Below, one piece after another: positions 27,893 to 36,251 of a stretch of 64,000 nucleotides of DNA. The stretch lies in contig CALMEE010000122.1 of the NCBI GenBank assembly GCA_937862885.1, positions 62,001-126,000 of the forward strand, written 5' to 3'. Within the stretch, counting starts at the first letter, position 1; each line of letters starts with the position of its first letter. A program made the position numbers and the translations under genes. Under the pieces are notes generated by a model, which had not been told where the DNA came from, ran no database searches, and saw only the letters and a program-made list of their open reading frames with translations. Origin of the DNA: an uncultured Planctomycetaceae bacterium. GTDB taxonomy: Bacteria > Planctomycetota > Planctomycetia > Pirellulales > Pirellulaceae.

Positions 27893-28198
27893 AATTGCCG
27901 ATTTCGCTCAAGTGAACTTGGCCATGAAACTCAAGCATCCTCAAGATGCTTGGGCGGCACACATCGGGTGCTGTGCGCGAATGCTGGAATGCAAAAAAAT
28001 CGCGGGACAGGTTTTACCTGCCCCGCTGAAATCTCGTTAGAGGATGAGTCGTTGTGCGCTTATTGCTGATGCATGATCAATCGCACCAAAACCTATGGTC
28101 ACTCTTGCAAACCATCGCAAGCACTAAACACGTACAAGTTAGAGACCTCAGCCGTAGTGCTTGACATAGCAGCCAAGATAGCCGACCTCAAAATAAAA
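27893..28198. other. convergent intergenic region with hairpins
   Basis: No gene is seen. An 8-bp hairpin (CAAGCATC 27932-27939 / GATGCTTG 27945-27952) lies 40 bases after the plus-strand stop, without a U-tract. A stronger minus-strand terminator follows and is listed separately. Confidence 0.4.
27993..28026 (-). terminator. rho-independent terminator for the Spy-like gene
   Basis: On the minus strand an 11-bp stem with one mismatch (28002-28012 with 28016-28026, three-base loop) is followed by seven T residues (27993-27999 on the plus strand are A). It lies about 170 bases after the stop of the Gly-rich Spy-like gene. Confidence 0.75.
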
Positions 28199-28972
28199 TT
28201 AGAAATCGTCTCGTCGGCGGTTTCGATTAGGGGCTTCGCCTCCCTCGCGATTCCGATTCCGTTGTCCCTGCATGCCGGGGAATGCGCCGCCACGGTCAAA
28301 TTCAAATCGGTCACCTACCAACTCTTTATATTGTTCCCGTTGAGAACTCGTCAGCACGCTCAAAATCGATTCCTGCATTTCCTGACGGGCCTTGCTCATC
28401 TTCTCTTCAAAATCCTTTTGAGCGGTTTCAGCCCGTTCTTTGAGTTGTTCCATCTGTTCATCGCTGATGTCCAACTTCTCTTTCAAAGACTCAAGAGCCG
28501 ACAACGCGCCGCGTTGCTGGCGATTCTGAATGACCAATTGATCAAGGCGCTTCGTCTGATGCGGTAGCAGGATCGACCGAATGTCTTCCTCAATTTCCTT
28601 CATTTTGGCTTGCATGTCTTCTTGGATTCTGCGGAAGTCCGGTCGTTCCCCACCGCGTCCCTGACCTTGAAAGCCCTGGAACATGTCTCTGCCCCATTCC
28701 CGCATTTCATTTTGAATATCTTCAAATTCCTTGATTTGATCTTCGTTGATGGCCAATTCTCGACGAATGTCGTCACGCATCAGCAACCCTAAAGCGCTAT
28801 CAAACATCTGTCCGAAGCCACCAGCTCCACCAAATCCACCGCCGCCCTGGCCACCAAATCCGCCGAATCCACCCCCCTGGCCACGTCCTCCAGGTTGAGC
28901 CAAACCGACATTACACGCCAATGCGGAAACTGCTAACACAGCGGCCAGCGTCAAACACCATCGAGAACCCAT
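28199..28972 (-). CDS. exported Gly-rich Spy/CpxP-like protein
   Basis: The 257-residue protein has a signal peptide (MGSRWCLTLAAVLAVSALA...) and then a ~40-residue segment of Gly, Phe and Gln repeats such as GGFGGFGGQGG. The rest is charged helix rich in Glu, Gln and Arg, with LAINEDQIKEFEDIQ, LLPHQTKRLDQL and LDISDEQMEQLKE, which resemble the LTxxQ repeats of Spy and CpxP. The tail is Arg/Asn-rich. Spy-type proteins are periplasmic chaperones, and planctomycetes have many long relatives of unknown role. The ATG at 28972 follows GGAGATGGAAA, a good ribosome binding site. The N-terminal extension from 29059 was rejected. Chaperone activity is inference. Confidence 0.75.
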   Translation of the reverse strand: MGSRWCLTLAAVLAVSALACNVGLAQPGGRGQGGGFGGFGGQGGGGFGGAGGFGQMFDSALGLLMRDDIRRELAINEDQIKEFEDIQNEMREWGRDMFQGFQGQGRGGERPDFRRIQEDMQAKMKEIEEDIRSILLPHQTKRLDQLVIQNRQQRGALSALESLKEKLDISDEQMEQLKERAETAQKDFEEKMSKARQEMQESILSVLTSSQREQYKELVGDRFEFDRGGAFPGMQGQRNRNREGGEAPNRNRRRDDF

Positions 28973-29914
28973 TTTCCATCTCCAAAATCTAAGACCAAAC
29001 TCGTTTATCTTTGCGTTCAAAAAATTCCACAATTCGTGGTTGTTTTTTGTATGGAACAAGAATTGCCAGCTTATGTTTCGGAAAAAGTCAATATTTTTGC
29101 AAAAAACTACCCGAATTCAGCAGAGACATGAATCGCCGTAACTCCCGAACCAACCGCAAACAACTGTCTTTCCGCGAGAGCCGCCGTAGATTGGCTGTTT
29201 TTGCTGAGAAATTGAGGCAATTTCCTATGTCTTTTCTAAATCGCCTTTGATGCACGATACCCATCGGCACAACGTGATCCAATTTCGAATTGACCAGCTA
29301 GTCGCCAATTAACCGCCAGCGTTTCAATCCAGGTTCCGCTACCACTCGCCAAGTCCCCTTTACCGCTTTCGCAGAAAAGGCCCCCGCGTCTCTAATTAGG
29401 TCGTTAGTTTGCTGCTCCAATCGAAGCGGTGAAAAGGCAACTTGATGAACCTCAGCGGAATTCCCGAACAAAACCATTCAATCTCGATCGTTTATGCTAA
29501 AATTGGGCTAGGCAACGCAATTTTTGCCCGTAAATTTTGGTTGGAGACTGTCGTCCCCGCGTTCGGCGTTAACGTTCCTCGGGTTTGGTGGTGCCAACGG
29601 GAAAGTTGATATGGACAAACGAAAAACGGCCGCTCCGCATGAAAACGAGTGCAGACAGCGGGACCGGGAACCGGGCGATGTGTTTCACGCGGCATTGGTT
29701 ACGCAATATCATCTTTTGAGCGATTAAACCGTGTGCTCACGTTTGTGAACCATCAATGAACTGCGCGTGCGAAAATGGAAGCTTAGTTATGAAGCTCTGA
29801 AATTTTTTTGGTGATTGCCTAGACTGCGGGCCATTTGTAATTTGTCTTCAAGTCCGCCAAACGTATGTTCGAACAGCAATTGGAAATTGAATAACTATTG
29901 TTAATGATCCGAAT
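28973..29914. other. 942-base intergenic region, no firm gene
   Basis: The largest gene-poor stretch in the window. Two plus-strand frames were considered: 29128-29250 (40 codons, very Arg-rich) and 29524-29727. Neither has a good ribosome binding site or recognisable motif. No tRNA or known structured RNA was identified. It holds the promoters of the divergent Spy-like and 203-residue membrane protein genes. Confidence 0.4.
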
Positions 29915-30526
29915 ATGAACACAGACCCATCGCAACCAAGTGACTTTGGTTCCTCGCAGTTCAGAAAAATTCAATTTGGCCATAAGCCGCATGAAGAAAT
30001 CAAATCCGAGGATATCGAGCGTTCCGCACGTGAACGGATCTCGGTGCCGGCGAAAATCCTATTGATCTTATCAATCCTGCATATAGCTGGCTTAGCGATT
30101 TTCGCGATGGTCTATGTGGGCGGCATGACCGTGAATAAAGGGGAATGGGTAGAATATTGGAACGAGTTGGCGCGCGAACAACACCGCGCGAACAAGCGAA
30201 CAAGTGGAGCCCAAAATCCGCGGTTGAACAAGAAAGAGGAGGAAGAACTCAAAAAGGTATATGCATGGAACGAAAATCTGTTTGCGATCATGCTAACCGC
30301 ACAGATTATTCAGTTTTTTGCTGGAATGTGTTTTGCCGTATTCATCGCAGTTGCTGCACGTAACATGATGCAACTTAAGAGGAGAAGACAAGCTTACATT
30401 GCCAGTATCCTTAGCGTGATCCCCTTTACGGCACCATTGTTTATTCTGGGAATACCCATCGGAATCTGGTGCTTAATTGCCTTAGGTCATCCCGATGTGA
30501 AACGGGCCTTCGATCGAATCAAATAA
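29915..30526 (+). CDS. small membrane protein of unknown function
   Basis: The 203-residue protein has three predicted membrane helices, near residues 48-70, 125-148 and 163-188. A charged loop of about 55 residues lies between the first two. The C-terminus (GIWCLIALGHPDVKRAF) resembles small planctomycete membrane proteins that end in a similar proline-containing DVK motif, but no function is known for them. It lies 113 bases before the ABC ATPase gene on the same strand and could be transcribed with it. Confidence 0.65.
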   Translation: MNTDPSQPSDFGSSQFRKIQFGHKPHEEIKSEDIERSARERISVPAKILLILSILHIAGLAIFAMVYVGGMTVNKGEWVEYWNELAREQHRANKRTSGAQNPRLNKKEEEELKKVYAWNENLFAIMLTAQIIQFFAGMCFAVFIAVAARNMMQLKRRRQAYIASILSVIPFTAPLFILGIPIGIWCLIALGHPDVKRAFDRIK

Positions 30527-30639
30527 CTCAGTTGTGCGAACGTCTCAGTTGCGTTCACTCCGTAGACCTAGCATCATGGGCCACTTGGTCCCCTCGGTTA
30601 GTTGCTTTTGCCCTAAGTTCGTCAAGGGAATCATGCATA

Positions 30640-31632
30640 ATGCAATTGGCCATTGAAGTTCGCAAGCTCGTCAAGACGTATCCTGGTCGTCCACCGGTCG
30701 AAGCAGTCCGCGGAATTGATTTGACCGTTGAAGTGGGGCAATGCTACGGCTTCTTGGGCCCAAATGGTGCTGGCAAGACGACGACAATTGAGATCCTTGA
30801 AGGGCTGATGTCGGCAACTTCGGGGTCCATACGTTTATTGGACCTCGACTGGCGGTCGAATCAACGGCAATTACGACAGCGTATTGGCGTATCCCTGCAA
30901 GAGACCAAGATGAGTGACAACTTGACGGTATTGGAAACGGTAAAACTTTTCCGCAGTTTCTACAACAGCGGGATCTCAGCCGAGGACGCCATCCAAAAGG
31001 TCAGCTTGCTCGAAAAATCCAAAGCCAGGGTAAAGACTTTGTCGGGCGGACAAAGACAACGATTGGCGATTGCCTGTGCGATTGTGGGCTCGCCTCAATT
31101 GTTGTTTTTAGACGAACCGACGACTGGCCTCGACCCCGCGAGTCGACGGCAGTTGTGGGACATCATTCGTGGTTTCAGGGAAGCTGGTCAGACGATTCTG
31201 CTGACCACACATTACATGGAGGAGGCGGAGCGATTGTGTGATCGCGTCGCCATCATTGATCAAGGCCGCATTATTGCGGAAGGAACACCGCCAGAGTTGA
31301 TTCGAGGTTTAGGGGCGGAACATGTTATCGAAATCCCTTTGGAGACGATGAAAAAAGCGATTGAGGCTTCTGCTGTCTCTGGTCTTCCCACGGTTCAGCA
31401 GGTCGAAGTGCAAGACAACTGTTTGCGCATTGCCGTTGGTCAACCGCATTTGGCGCTCCCAAAGCTGCTGGATGCTCTATCGAGCAGGGGCTTGGAAATG
31501 ACCGGACTTTCGATTCGGCACGCCACACTCGAAGATGTCTTCATTAGTCTGACAGGGAGAAACATCGACAACGGCAGTGCCAATGGTGCTCCAACACGAA
31601 TTGTTAATAGTGGCTCGACGTCGCTGAATTGA
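30640..31632 (+). CDS. ABC-2-type ABC transporter ATP-binding protein
   Basis: The 330-residue ATPase has Walker A GPNGAGKTTT, the Q-loop LQET, signature LSGGQRQRL, Walker B LLFLDEPTTGLD and the switch His in TTHYMEEAERL. The C-terminal ~90 residues form the extra domain seen in NodI/DrrA-type exporters (TLEDVFISLTGR). It powers the permease encoded next: the TGA stop overlaps that gene's ATG by one base (TGATG). The ATG at 30640 is preceded by AAGGGAA. The likely role is export of a lipid, drug or polysaccharide-type substrate; the substrate is unknown. Confidence 0.92.
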   Translation: MQLAIEVRKLVKTYPGRPPVEAVRGIDLTVEVGQCYGFLGPNGAGKTTTIEILEGLMSATSGSIRLLDLDWRSNQRQLRQRIGVSLQETKMSDNLTVLETVKLFRSFYNSGISAEDAIQKVSLLEKSKARVKTLSGGQRQRLAIACAIVGSPQLLFLDEPTTGLDPASRRQLWDIIRGFREAGQTILLTTHYMEEAERLCDRVAIIDQGRIIAEGTPPELIRGLGAEHVIEIPLETMKKAIEASAVSGLPTVQQVEVQDNCLRIAVGQPHLALPKLLDALSSRGLEMTGLSIRHATLEDVFISLTGRNIDNGSANGAPTRIVNSGSTSLN

Positions 31633-32735
31633 TGGTACTTAACCAGGACACGATGAACACAAGCCCCACACGCGAGTCGAACACGCCTTCTGGCAACTCT
31701 TCACCATTGCTGCAGATGGTCAAAGCACGTTTGCTGGAGTTTATACGTCAACCGGAGGCAATCTTTTGGGTTTACGTTTTTCCAGTGCTCATGATGGTGG
31801 CGCTGGGTGTTGCCTTTCGCTCAAGGTCGGTTGAGACGTTTGATGTGCTGATCGTCGAAGGAACGCAGGCCCATTCCGTTGCGCAAATCCTGGAGGGAGC
31901 AAGTGACTTTGCTTTTAATCTCTCGATATTGAGTGCTGATGAATGCGCCACAAGGTTACGAACTGGCAAGACCAGTTTAGTAATTGAAACAAAAGGCGAG
32001 TCTTATGTATATCGATTTGACCCGACACGACCTGGTAGCATGGCAGCCAAGGCCGCCGCCGATCAAACGTTGCAAGTGGCTGCAGGTCGGCAAGATGTGT
32101 TCGAAGCTGAAGAAGTTGCCAGCACGGAACCGGGCGGGCGGTACATCGACTTTCTGGTACCGGGACTCTTAGGACTCGGATTAATGGGAGGCGGGTTGTT
32201 TGGCGTGGGATTCGTAATCGTCGACATGAGAATTCGAAAACTGCTGAAGCTGTACATGGCCACACCCATGAAACGTTCTCATTTTCTTATGTCCTTAATG
32301 CTGAGCCGCATGGTGTTCATGATTCCCGAAGTACTCCTTTTATTGGTGATGGCGTGGTTGTTCTTCGGTGTGTTGATTTTCGGCTCGCTGTGGCTGGTCA
32401 TCCTGTTGATCGTTTTGGGGTCAATTCAATTCTCAGGAATCGGTCTATTGATTGCTTCCCGAGTGCGAACATTAGAAGCGGCCTCTGGACTCCTGAATCT
32501 CGTTATGTTGCCGATGTGGACCTTGAGTGGCGTATTCTTTTCGTATGACAATTTTCCACAAGCCATTCATCCATTGATCAAGGCGTTACCTTTGACGCCC
32601 TTGATTGACGCGTTGCGAGCCGCCATATTGGAAGGCGAAGGGCTCACTCAGCTAATTCCAGAGTTGGCAATAATTATGGTGTGGGCAATCGCCTCGTTTG
32701 GCGTTGCTTTATTGATTTTTCGCTGGCAAGATTAA
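31632..32735 (+). CDS. ABC-2-type ABC transporter permease
   Basis: The 367-residue protein has the ABC-2 layout. There is one helix near residue 45, a soluble loop of about 130 residues, then five helices in the C-terminal half with RSHFLMSLMLSRM and TLSGVFFSYDNFP, the usual ABC-2 segments. It pairs with the ATPase before it, to which it is translationally coupled (TGATG). A TTG at 31629 is an alternative start. The next ABC gene begins 77 bases downstream on the same strand, so all five genes to 35681 may form one transcript. Confidence 0.88.
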   Translation: MVLNQDTMNTSPTRESNTPSGNSSPLLQMVKARLLEFIRQPEAIFWVYVFPVLMMVALGVAFRSRSVETFDVLIVEGTQAHSVAQILEGASDFAFNLSILSADECATRLRTGKTSLVIETKGESYVYRFDPTRPGSMAAKAAADQTLQVAAGRQDVFEAEEVASTEPGGRYIDFLVPGLLGLGLMGGGLFGVGFVIVDMRIRKLLKLYMATPMKRSHFLMSLMLSRMVFMIPEVLLLLVMAWLFFGVLIFGSLWLVILLIVLGSIQFSGIGLLIASRVRTLEAASGLLNLVMLPMWTLSGVFFSYDNFPQAIHPLIKALPLTPLIDALRAAILEGEGLTQLIPELAIIMVWAIASFGVALLIFRWQD

Positions 32736-32812
32736 ACGGAATTCGTTTCCAGAATTGCTTCGTGGCCCGCCGATTTGCCAAGCCTAATCCAGTTTTTGTG
32801 GCCTCAGCCTAT

Positions 32813-33499
32813 ATGATTCGACTTCGCAACATTGAATTCTCGCACCCGCGATCGACGTTCCGTTTAAGTTTTCCGTTGCTCGAGATTGCACGCGGCGAAA
32901 AGGTAGCCATCGTTGGTCCGAGCGGGTGCGGCAAGACGACTCTTTTGAATTTAATTGCCGGCATTCTGTTGCCCCAATCGGGGATTGTCGAACTTGGCGG
33001 CGAAGCCATCTCAAAGATGAAAGATGCGCAACGCAGACGCTTTCGTATTGCGCGGATCGGCCAAGTATTTCAACGGTTCGAGCTGGTTGAGTACTTGAAT
33101 GTGCGCGATAACATTTTGTTTCCGGTTTACATAAATTTTTTGCTCCGCCTTGATCGAGCCACAATGCAGCGAGCCGAATCTGTCGGGGAACAATTGGGCC
33201 TAGCGGATAAGATGCTTCGCTTTCCAGCGCAGCTTTCACAAGGCGAACAACAACGCGTCGCCATCGGGCGTGCCATGCTCCTCGATCCACGCTGGATTCT
33301 GGCAGATGAACCTACGGGCAGCCTCGACCACTCGAATAAACTTAAGATGATCGACATGCTATTTGAGCAGAGCATGAAGAACAACAGCACTTTAATCGTT
33401 GTGACCCACGACACCGGCATTTTAGGTGGTTTTGATCGGATCATTGACTTCGCTGAACTTTGTGGCGCCCATTCGGAGGCCGCGCTAACTGCTTTATGA
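32813..33499 (+). CDS. MacB/LolD-type ABC transporter ATP-binding protein
   Basis: The 228-residue ATPase has Walker A GPSGCGKTTL, the signature as LSQGEQQRVAIGRA and Walker B WILADEPTGSLD followed by VVTHD. ADEPTGSLD and the short length are typical of the MacB/LolD/FtsE group, which drives mechanotransmission or lipoprotein release rather than classical solute import. Its stop overlaps the permease start by four bases (ATGA), which shows they are partners. The ATG at 32813 is chosen because the domain begins directly after it. Confidence 0.9.
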   Translation: MIRLRNIEFSHPRSTFRLSFPLLEIARGEKVAIVGPSGCGKTTLLNLIAGILLPQSGIVELGGEAISKMKDAQRRRFRIARIGQVFQRFELVEYLNVRDNILFPVYINFLLRLDRATMQRAESVGEQLGLADKMLRFPAQLSQGEQQRVAIGRAMLLDPRWILADEPTGSLDHSNKLKMIDMLFEQSMKNNSTLIVVTHDTGILGGFDRIIDFAELCGAHSEAALTAL

Positions 33500-34677
33500 C
33501 GAGAATCTTTTGGTTAGCTTGGCGGTACGTGCTGTATCATCGTTGGAAGACGGCGATCATGATTGCCTGTATATCGCTCACGTGCTTGTTCCCGATCGCG
33601 ATTTCTGTTTTGCTCGATCAGTTTAATCACCAGATCGTACTACGGGCTAGGGCGACGCCTTTCGTCGTTGGGGCTCGCGGCAGTAAGTTAGACTTGGCCC
33701 TGCATACGATCTATTTTGAAGGTCGTTCCCCCGAACAAATTCCCTATGGCAGCATGGAATTAGTGACATCATCCGGCTCGGCTGCAGCGCTACCGATTCA
33801 CTCCAAATATACGGCGCACGGCAAGCGGGTAATTGGCACAACACTCGACTACTTTGAGTTTCGCGGATTAGTCATCGATCGTGGCGATTCTCTCGTTCGC
33901 ATTGGCGACTGTGTTGTCGGAGCGAACGTAGCCAGAGATTTAAAGTTGAAGCCCGGTGACCAAATATTGACTCACTCGGATAATATTGTGGATATTGCGG
34001 GAAGTTATCCCGTCAAGTTGACCGTCACCGGCATTTTTTCCCCAGCCGATTCCCCCGATGATCAAGTAATTTTTGTCGATATCAAAACGACTTGGGTTAT
34101 CGATGGACATGGTCATGGCCATGCGGATGTCCGACATGTGGGTGATGAAAAATTACTCGGCATTGACGGAAACAAACGAATCGCCAGCGCGGCCGTTCAG
34201 CCTTACATCGAATTCGATGAAGAGTCTCTTCGCGACTTACATTTCCACGGAGTGATGCAAGACTTTCCGGTTTCGGCCATAATTGTTATACCGCGAGACG
34301 AACGATCGGCGACGTTGTTGTTGTCACAGCTAAACCGTAGCGAGTCAATGATCCAGATGACAGAACCGCTGTTGGAAGTTCAACAACTCATGGCAATCGT
34401 CTTCCAAATCAAGCGATTGTTTAACGCCAATGCTTTGTTGATGGGTATTTCTACGTTATTGTTGTTATTCTTGGTTGTTATGCTCTCGTTGCGATTGCGT
34501 GAAGGCGAACGACAAACCATGCATAAATTAGGTTGCGGTCGTCGCACGGTTTGGCTAACCCAGGTAACTGAACTCGTGTTGGTATTTATTTTTGCCAGCA
34601 TCTGCATCTCAATTATGACGATCTTGCTCGTCCTTGTTCCGCCAGATTTTCTTAAATGGTTCACAGTGGCATCATGA
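33496..34677 (+). CDS. FtsX/MacB-type ABC permease with His-rich loop
   Basis: The 393-residue protein has one N-terminal helix (about residues 14-36), a ~270-residue extracytoplasmic domain, and C-terminal helices near residues 310-332 and 360-385. The start matches FtsX-like permeases (LAWRYVLYHRWKTAIM; ATPFVVGARGSKLDLAL). The large domain contains HGHGHADVRH, a likely metal-binding loop. Family permeases normally have three C-terminal helices; I see only two clear ones, so the last may be short or missing. Four-base overlaps (ATGA) join it to the ATPase before it and the lipoprotein after it. A zinc-linked Vibrio system (Zrg) also uses an ABC pair of this general type, from memory. Confidence 0.82.
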   Translation: MTRIFWLAWRYVLYHRWKTAIMIACISLTCLFPIAISVLLDQFNHQIVLRARATPFVVGARGSKLDLALHTIYFEGRSPEQIPYGSMELVTSSGSAAALPIHSKYTAHGKRVIGTTLDYFEFRGLVIDRGDSLVRIGDCVVGANVARDLKLKPGDQILTHSDNIVDIAGSYPVKLTVTGIFSPADSPDDQVIFVDIKTTWVIDGHGHGHADVRHVGDEKLLGIDGNKRIASAAVQPYIEFDEESLRDLHFHGVMQDFPVSAIIVIPRDERSATLLLSQLNRSESMIQMTEPLLEVQQLMAIVFQIKRLFNANALLMGISTLLLLFLVVMLSLRLREGERQTMHKLGCGRRTVWLTQVTELVLVFIFASICISIMTILLVLVPPDFLKWFTVAS

Positions 34678-35681
34678 ATTCGCTGCGGCGTCAAAGATTT
34701 TTAGTGAAGATTAGCATTAGTGTTCGAGCCTGTTACCGCCGTCGATTGTGGTCGCAGTTGATCGTCTGCGTATTTTTACTTGCGGCTATTGGATGTCGGC
34801 AAAGTGTTGCTGACAAGTCAGGCGATAAGCAATATTCCGCGCAGCCACGTGTAATTGCAATCAGTTTTGCGCTGAAATCGTTGACGCAAGAATTGCTCGA
34901 CGGAATTTGCGAGGTCAGCATGCCTAATTACGCCGGACAATATCCGCTGCATTGGTATCCGAGAACTGAGTTCATTCGCGAGATGCAGCGGGCGGATTTG
35001 GTGATTTGCAACGGCGGCGGTGCGCAGGAAGCTCCTTGGCTAAATACCGTAACTGTATCGCCATCGAAATTGGTGGAAACGATCAACAATATTCAATTGA
35101 GTGACTTTCTTGTGGTCGACGATGCACCAACGCATTCCCATGGACCGGAGGGCGAGCATTCTCATTCTGGGTTAATCGCATCAACCTGGTTAAATCCCAG
35201 AGTGGCGAGAGATCAAGCTGAATACGTTTACCGACGGCTCGTTCAGCGCTTTCCGGAACATGCCGCTAGGATCGAGTTGAACCGCCATCAGCTGATTGAT
35301 AAATTCAAGGACTTGGAGGCGAGATTTGCTGAGATTATTGACTTGCGGGGGAAGGTCGTATTGAGCAGTGAACCTACGTTCAAATATCTATTCAAGAGCC
35401 TTGGAGTTGAGGACAAACACTACTTTTGGTCACAAGAAAAAGGCGAGCTAGAGGCTTCAATGTGGGAGGAGTTTGACACGACGCGTCCGCCTGCAGCCAG
35501 CGTCATGTTCTGGCCGTTTCCTCCTCCACCCGCAGTACAAGAAGGGTTGCGTAGCAGGTCCATCTCATTTGTGGCCTTGGATGCAATGATCGAAAAACCA
35601 AAAAACGAAACAGATTACTTTTCCACCATGCAAAAGAATCTGGCTTTGATCACCGCTAGTCTGTCGAATGACCTGAAATGA
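34674..35681 (+). CDS. ZnuA/TroA-like metal-binding lipoprotein with altered ligand residues
   Basis: The 335-residue protein has a lipoprotein signal (lipobox LLAAIGC) and a ZnuA-like body. ADLVICNGGG, STWLNPRVARDQA and the final segments with VMFWPFPPPPAV match the cluster A-I substrate-binding fold. The His ligands of ZnuA appear changed: the first position reads PLHWYP (His shifted by one), the DPH-x-WLDP His is Ser (STWLNP), and the third His is Glu (SSEPTF). A central loop HSHGPEGEHSHS is His-rich, as in many zinc-binding relatives. ATGA overlap couples it to the FtsX-type permease, an unusual partner for this fold. It probably binds a transition metal, but may not deliver it as ZnuA does. 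Confidence 0.78.
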   Translation: MNSLRRQRFLVKISISVRACYRRRLWSQLIVCVFLLAAIGCRQSVADKSGDKQYSAQPRVIAISFALKSLTQELLDGICEVSMPNYAGQYPLHWYPRTEFIREMQRADLVICNGGGAQEAPWLNTVTVSPSKLVETINNIQLSDFLVVDDAPTHSHGPEGEHSHSGLIASTWLNPRVARDQAEYVYRRLVQRFPEHAARIELNRHQLIDKFKDLEARFAEIIDLRGKVVLSSEPTFKYLFKSLGVEDKHYFWSQEKGELEASMWEEFDTTRPPAASVMFWPFPPPPAVQEGLRSRSISFVALDAMIEKPKNETDYFSTMQKNLALITASLSNDLK

Positions 35682-36251
35682 TGCTACGGCAGAGGCAACA
35701 GATTGCTAGAGATGGTGCCTGCATTGCCAAACAGGCGCAGCACATTCACTGTGATACGGCCAGTTGCATCATCCAACGCGAACGTTCGCAGACGTGACAT
35801 TTTGTTCCGTGCATTTCAATGTCCCGCCGAAGATAATTCATTATCGAGTTTTCTGGCATGAAGAGATAACCATATCGGCATCACCAAATGAACACGCGAT
35901 GAATGGCTTTAAACGGTATGCAATTTACTGCACGCATCAAAACAGGCGGGACTAGCCAATTGAATGGTTCTATTGTAGGATCACCGCGTATTGAGATGTA
36001 AGCACTGCCGCTTCGCGACAAACATCCGCGCGGGAAACAGAGTTTAAATAGAATCTGGAACTTTGAGGTTGGCAGGTTGGAGACCGTCTTCAGTTAACTT
36101 GTTTTATCGAGAACACGAGCAGAGCCAACGCGTTTGTTCGATTGACGTCGCTGGCCGCAAGACATGCTGGCCTACAAAGTGAAGTTTATTGCCGCATGGA
36201 ACCGGCGCTAGCAGCCGACTTACGAAGATTCGTCATTAGAGAGATACGCTC
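35682..36251. other. 570-base intergenic region
   Basis: No gene is supported. A perfect 12-base palindrome GCGAACGTTCGC lies at 35778-35789; it may be chance or a regulator site. The last bases before 36252 hold GAGAGATAC, a weak ribosome binding site for pgk. Confidence 0.4.

Noticed and set aside
29128-29250. 40-codon Arg-rich frame in the 942-base gap
   Set aside because: It looks like a small basic peptide, but the upstream sequence lacks a good ribosome binding site and the composition may be accidental.
30001-35700. The ABC cluster considered as a bacteriocin or lantibiotic export/immunity locus
   Set aside because: No precursor peptide, modification enzyme or protease domain was found; the ZnuA-like lipoprotein points to metals instead.
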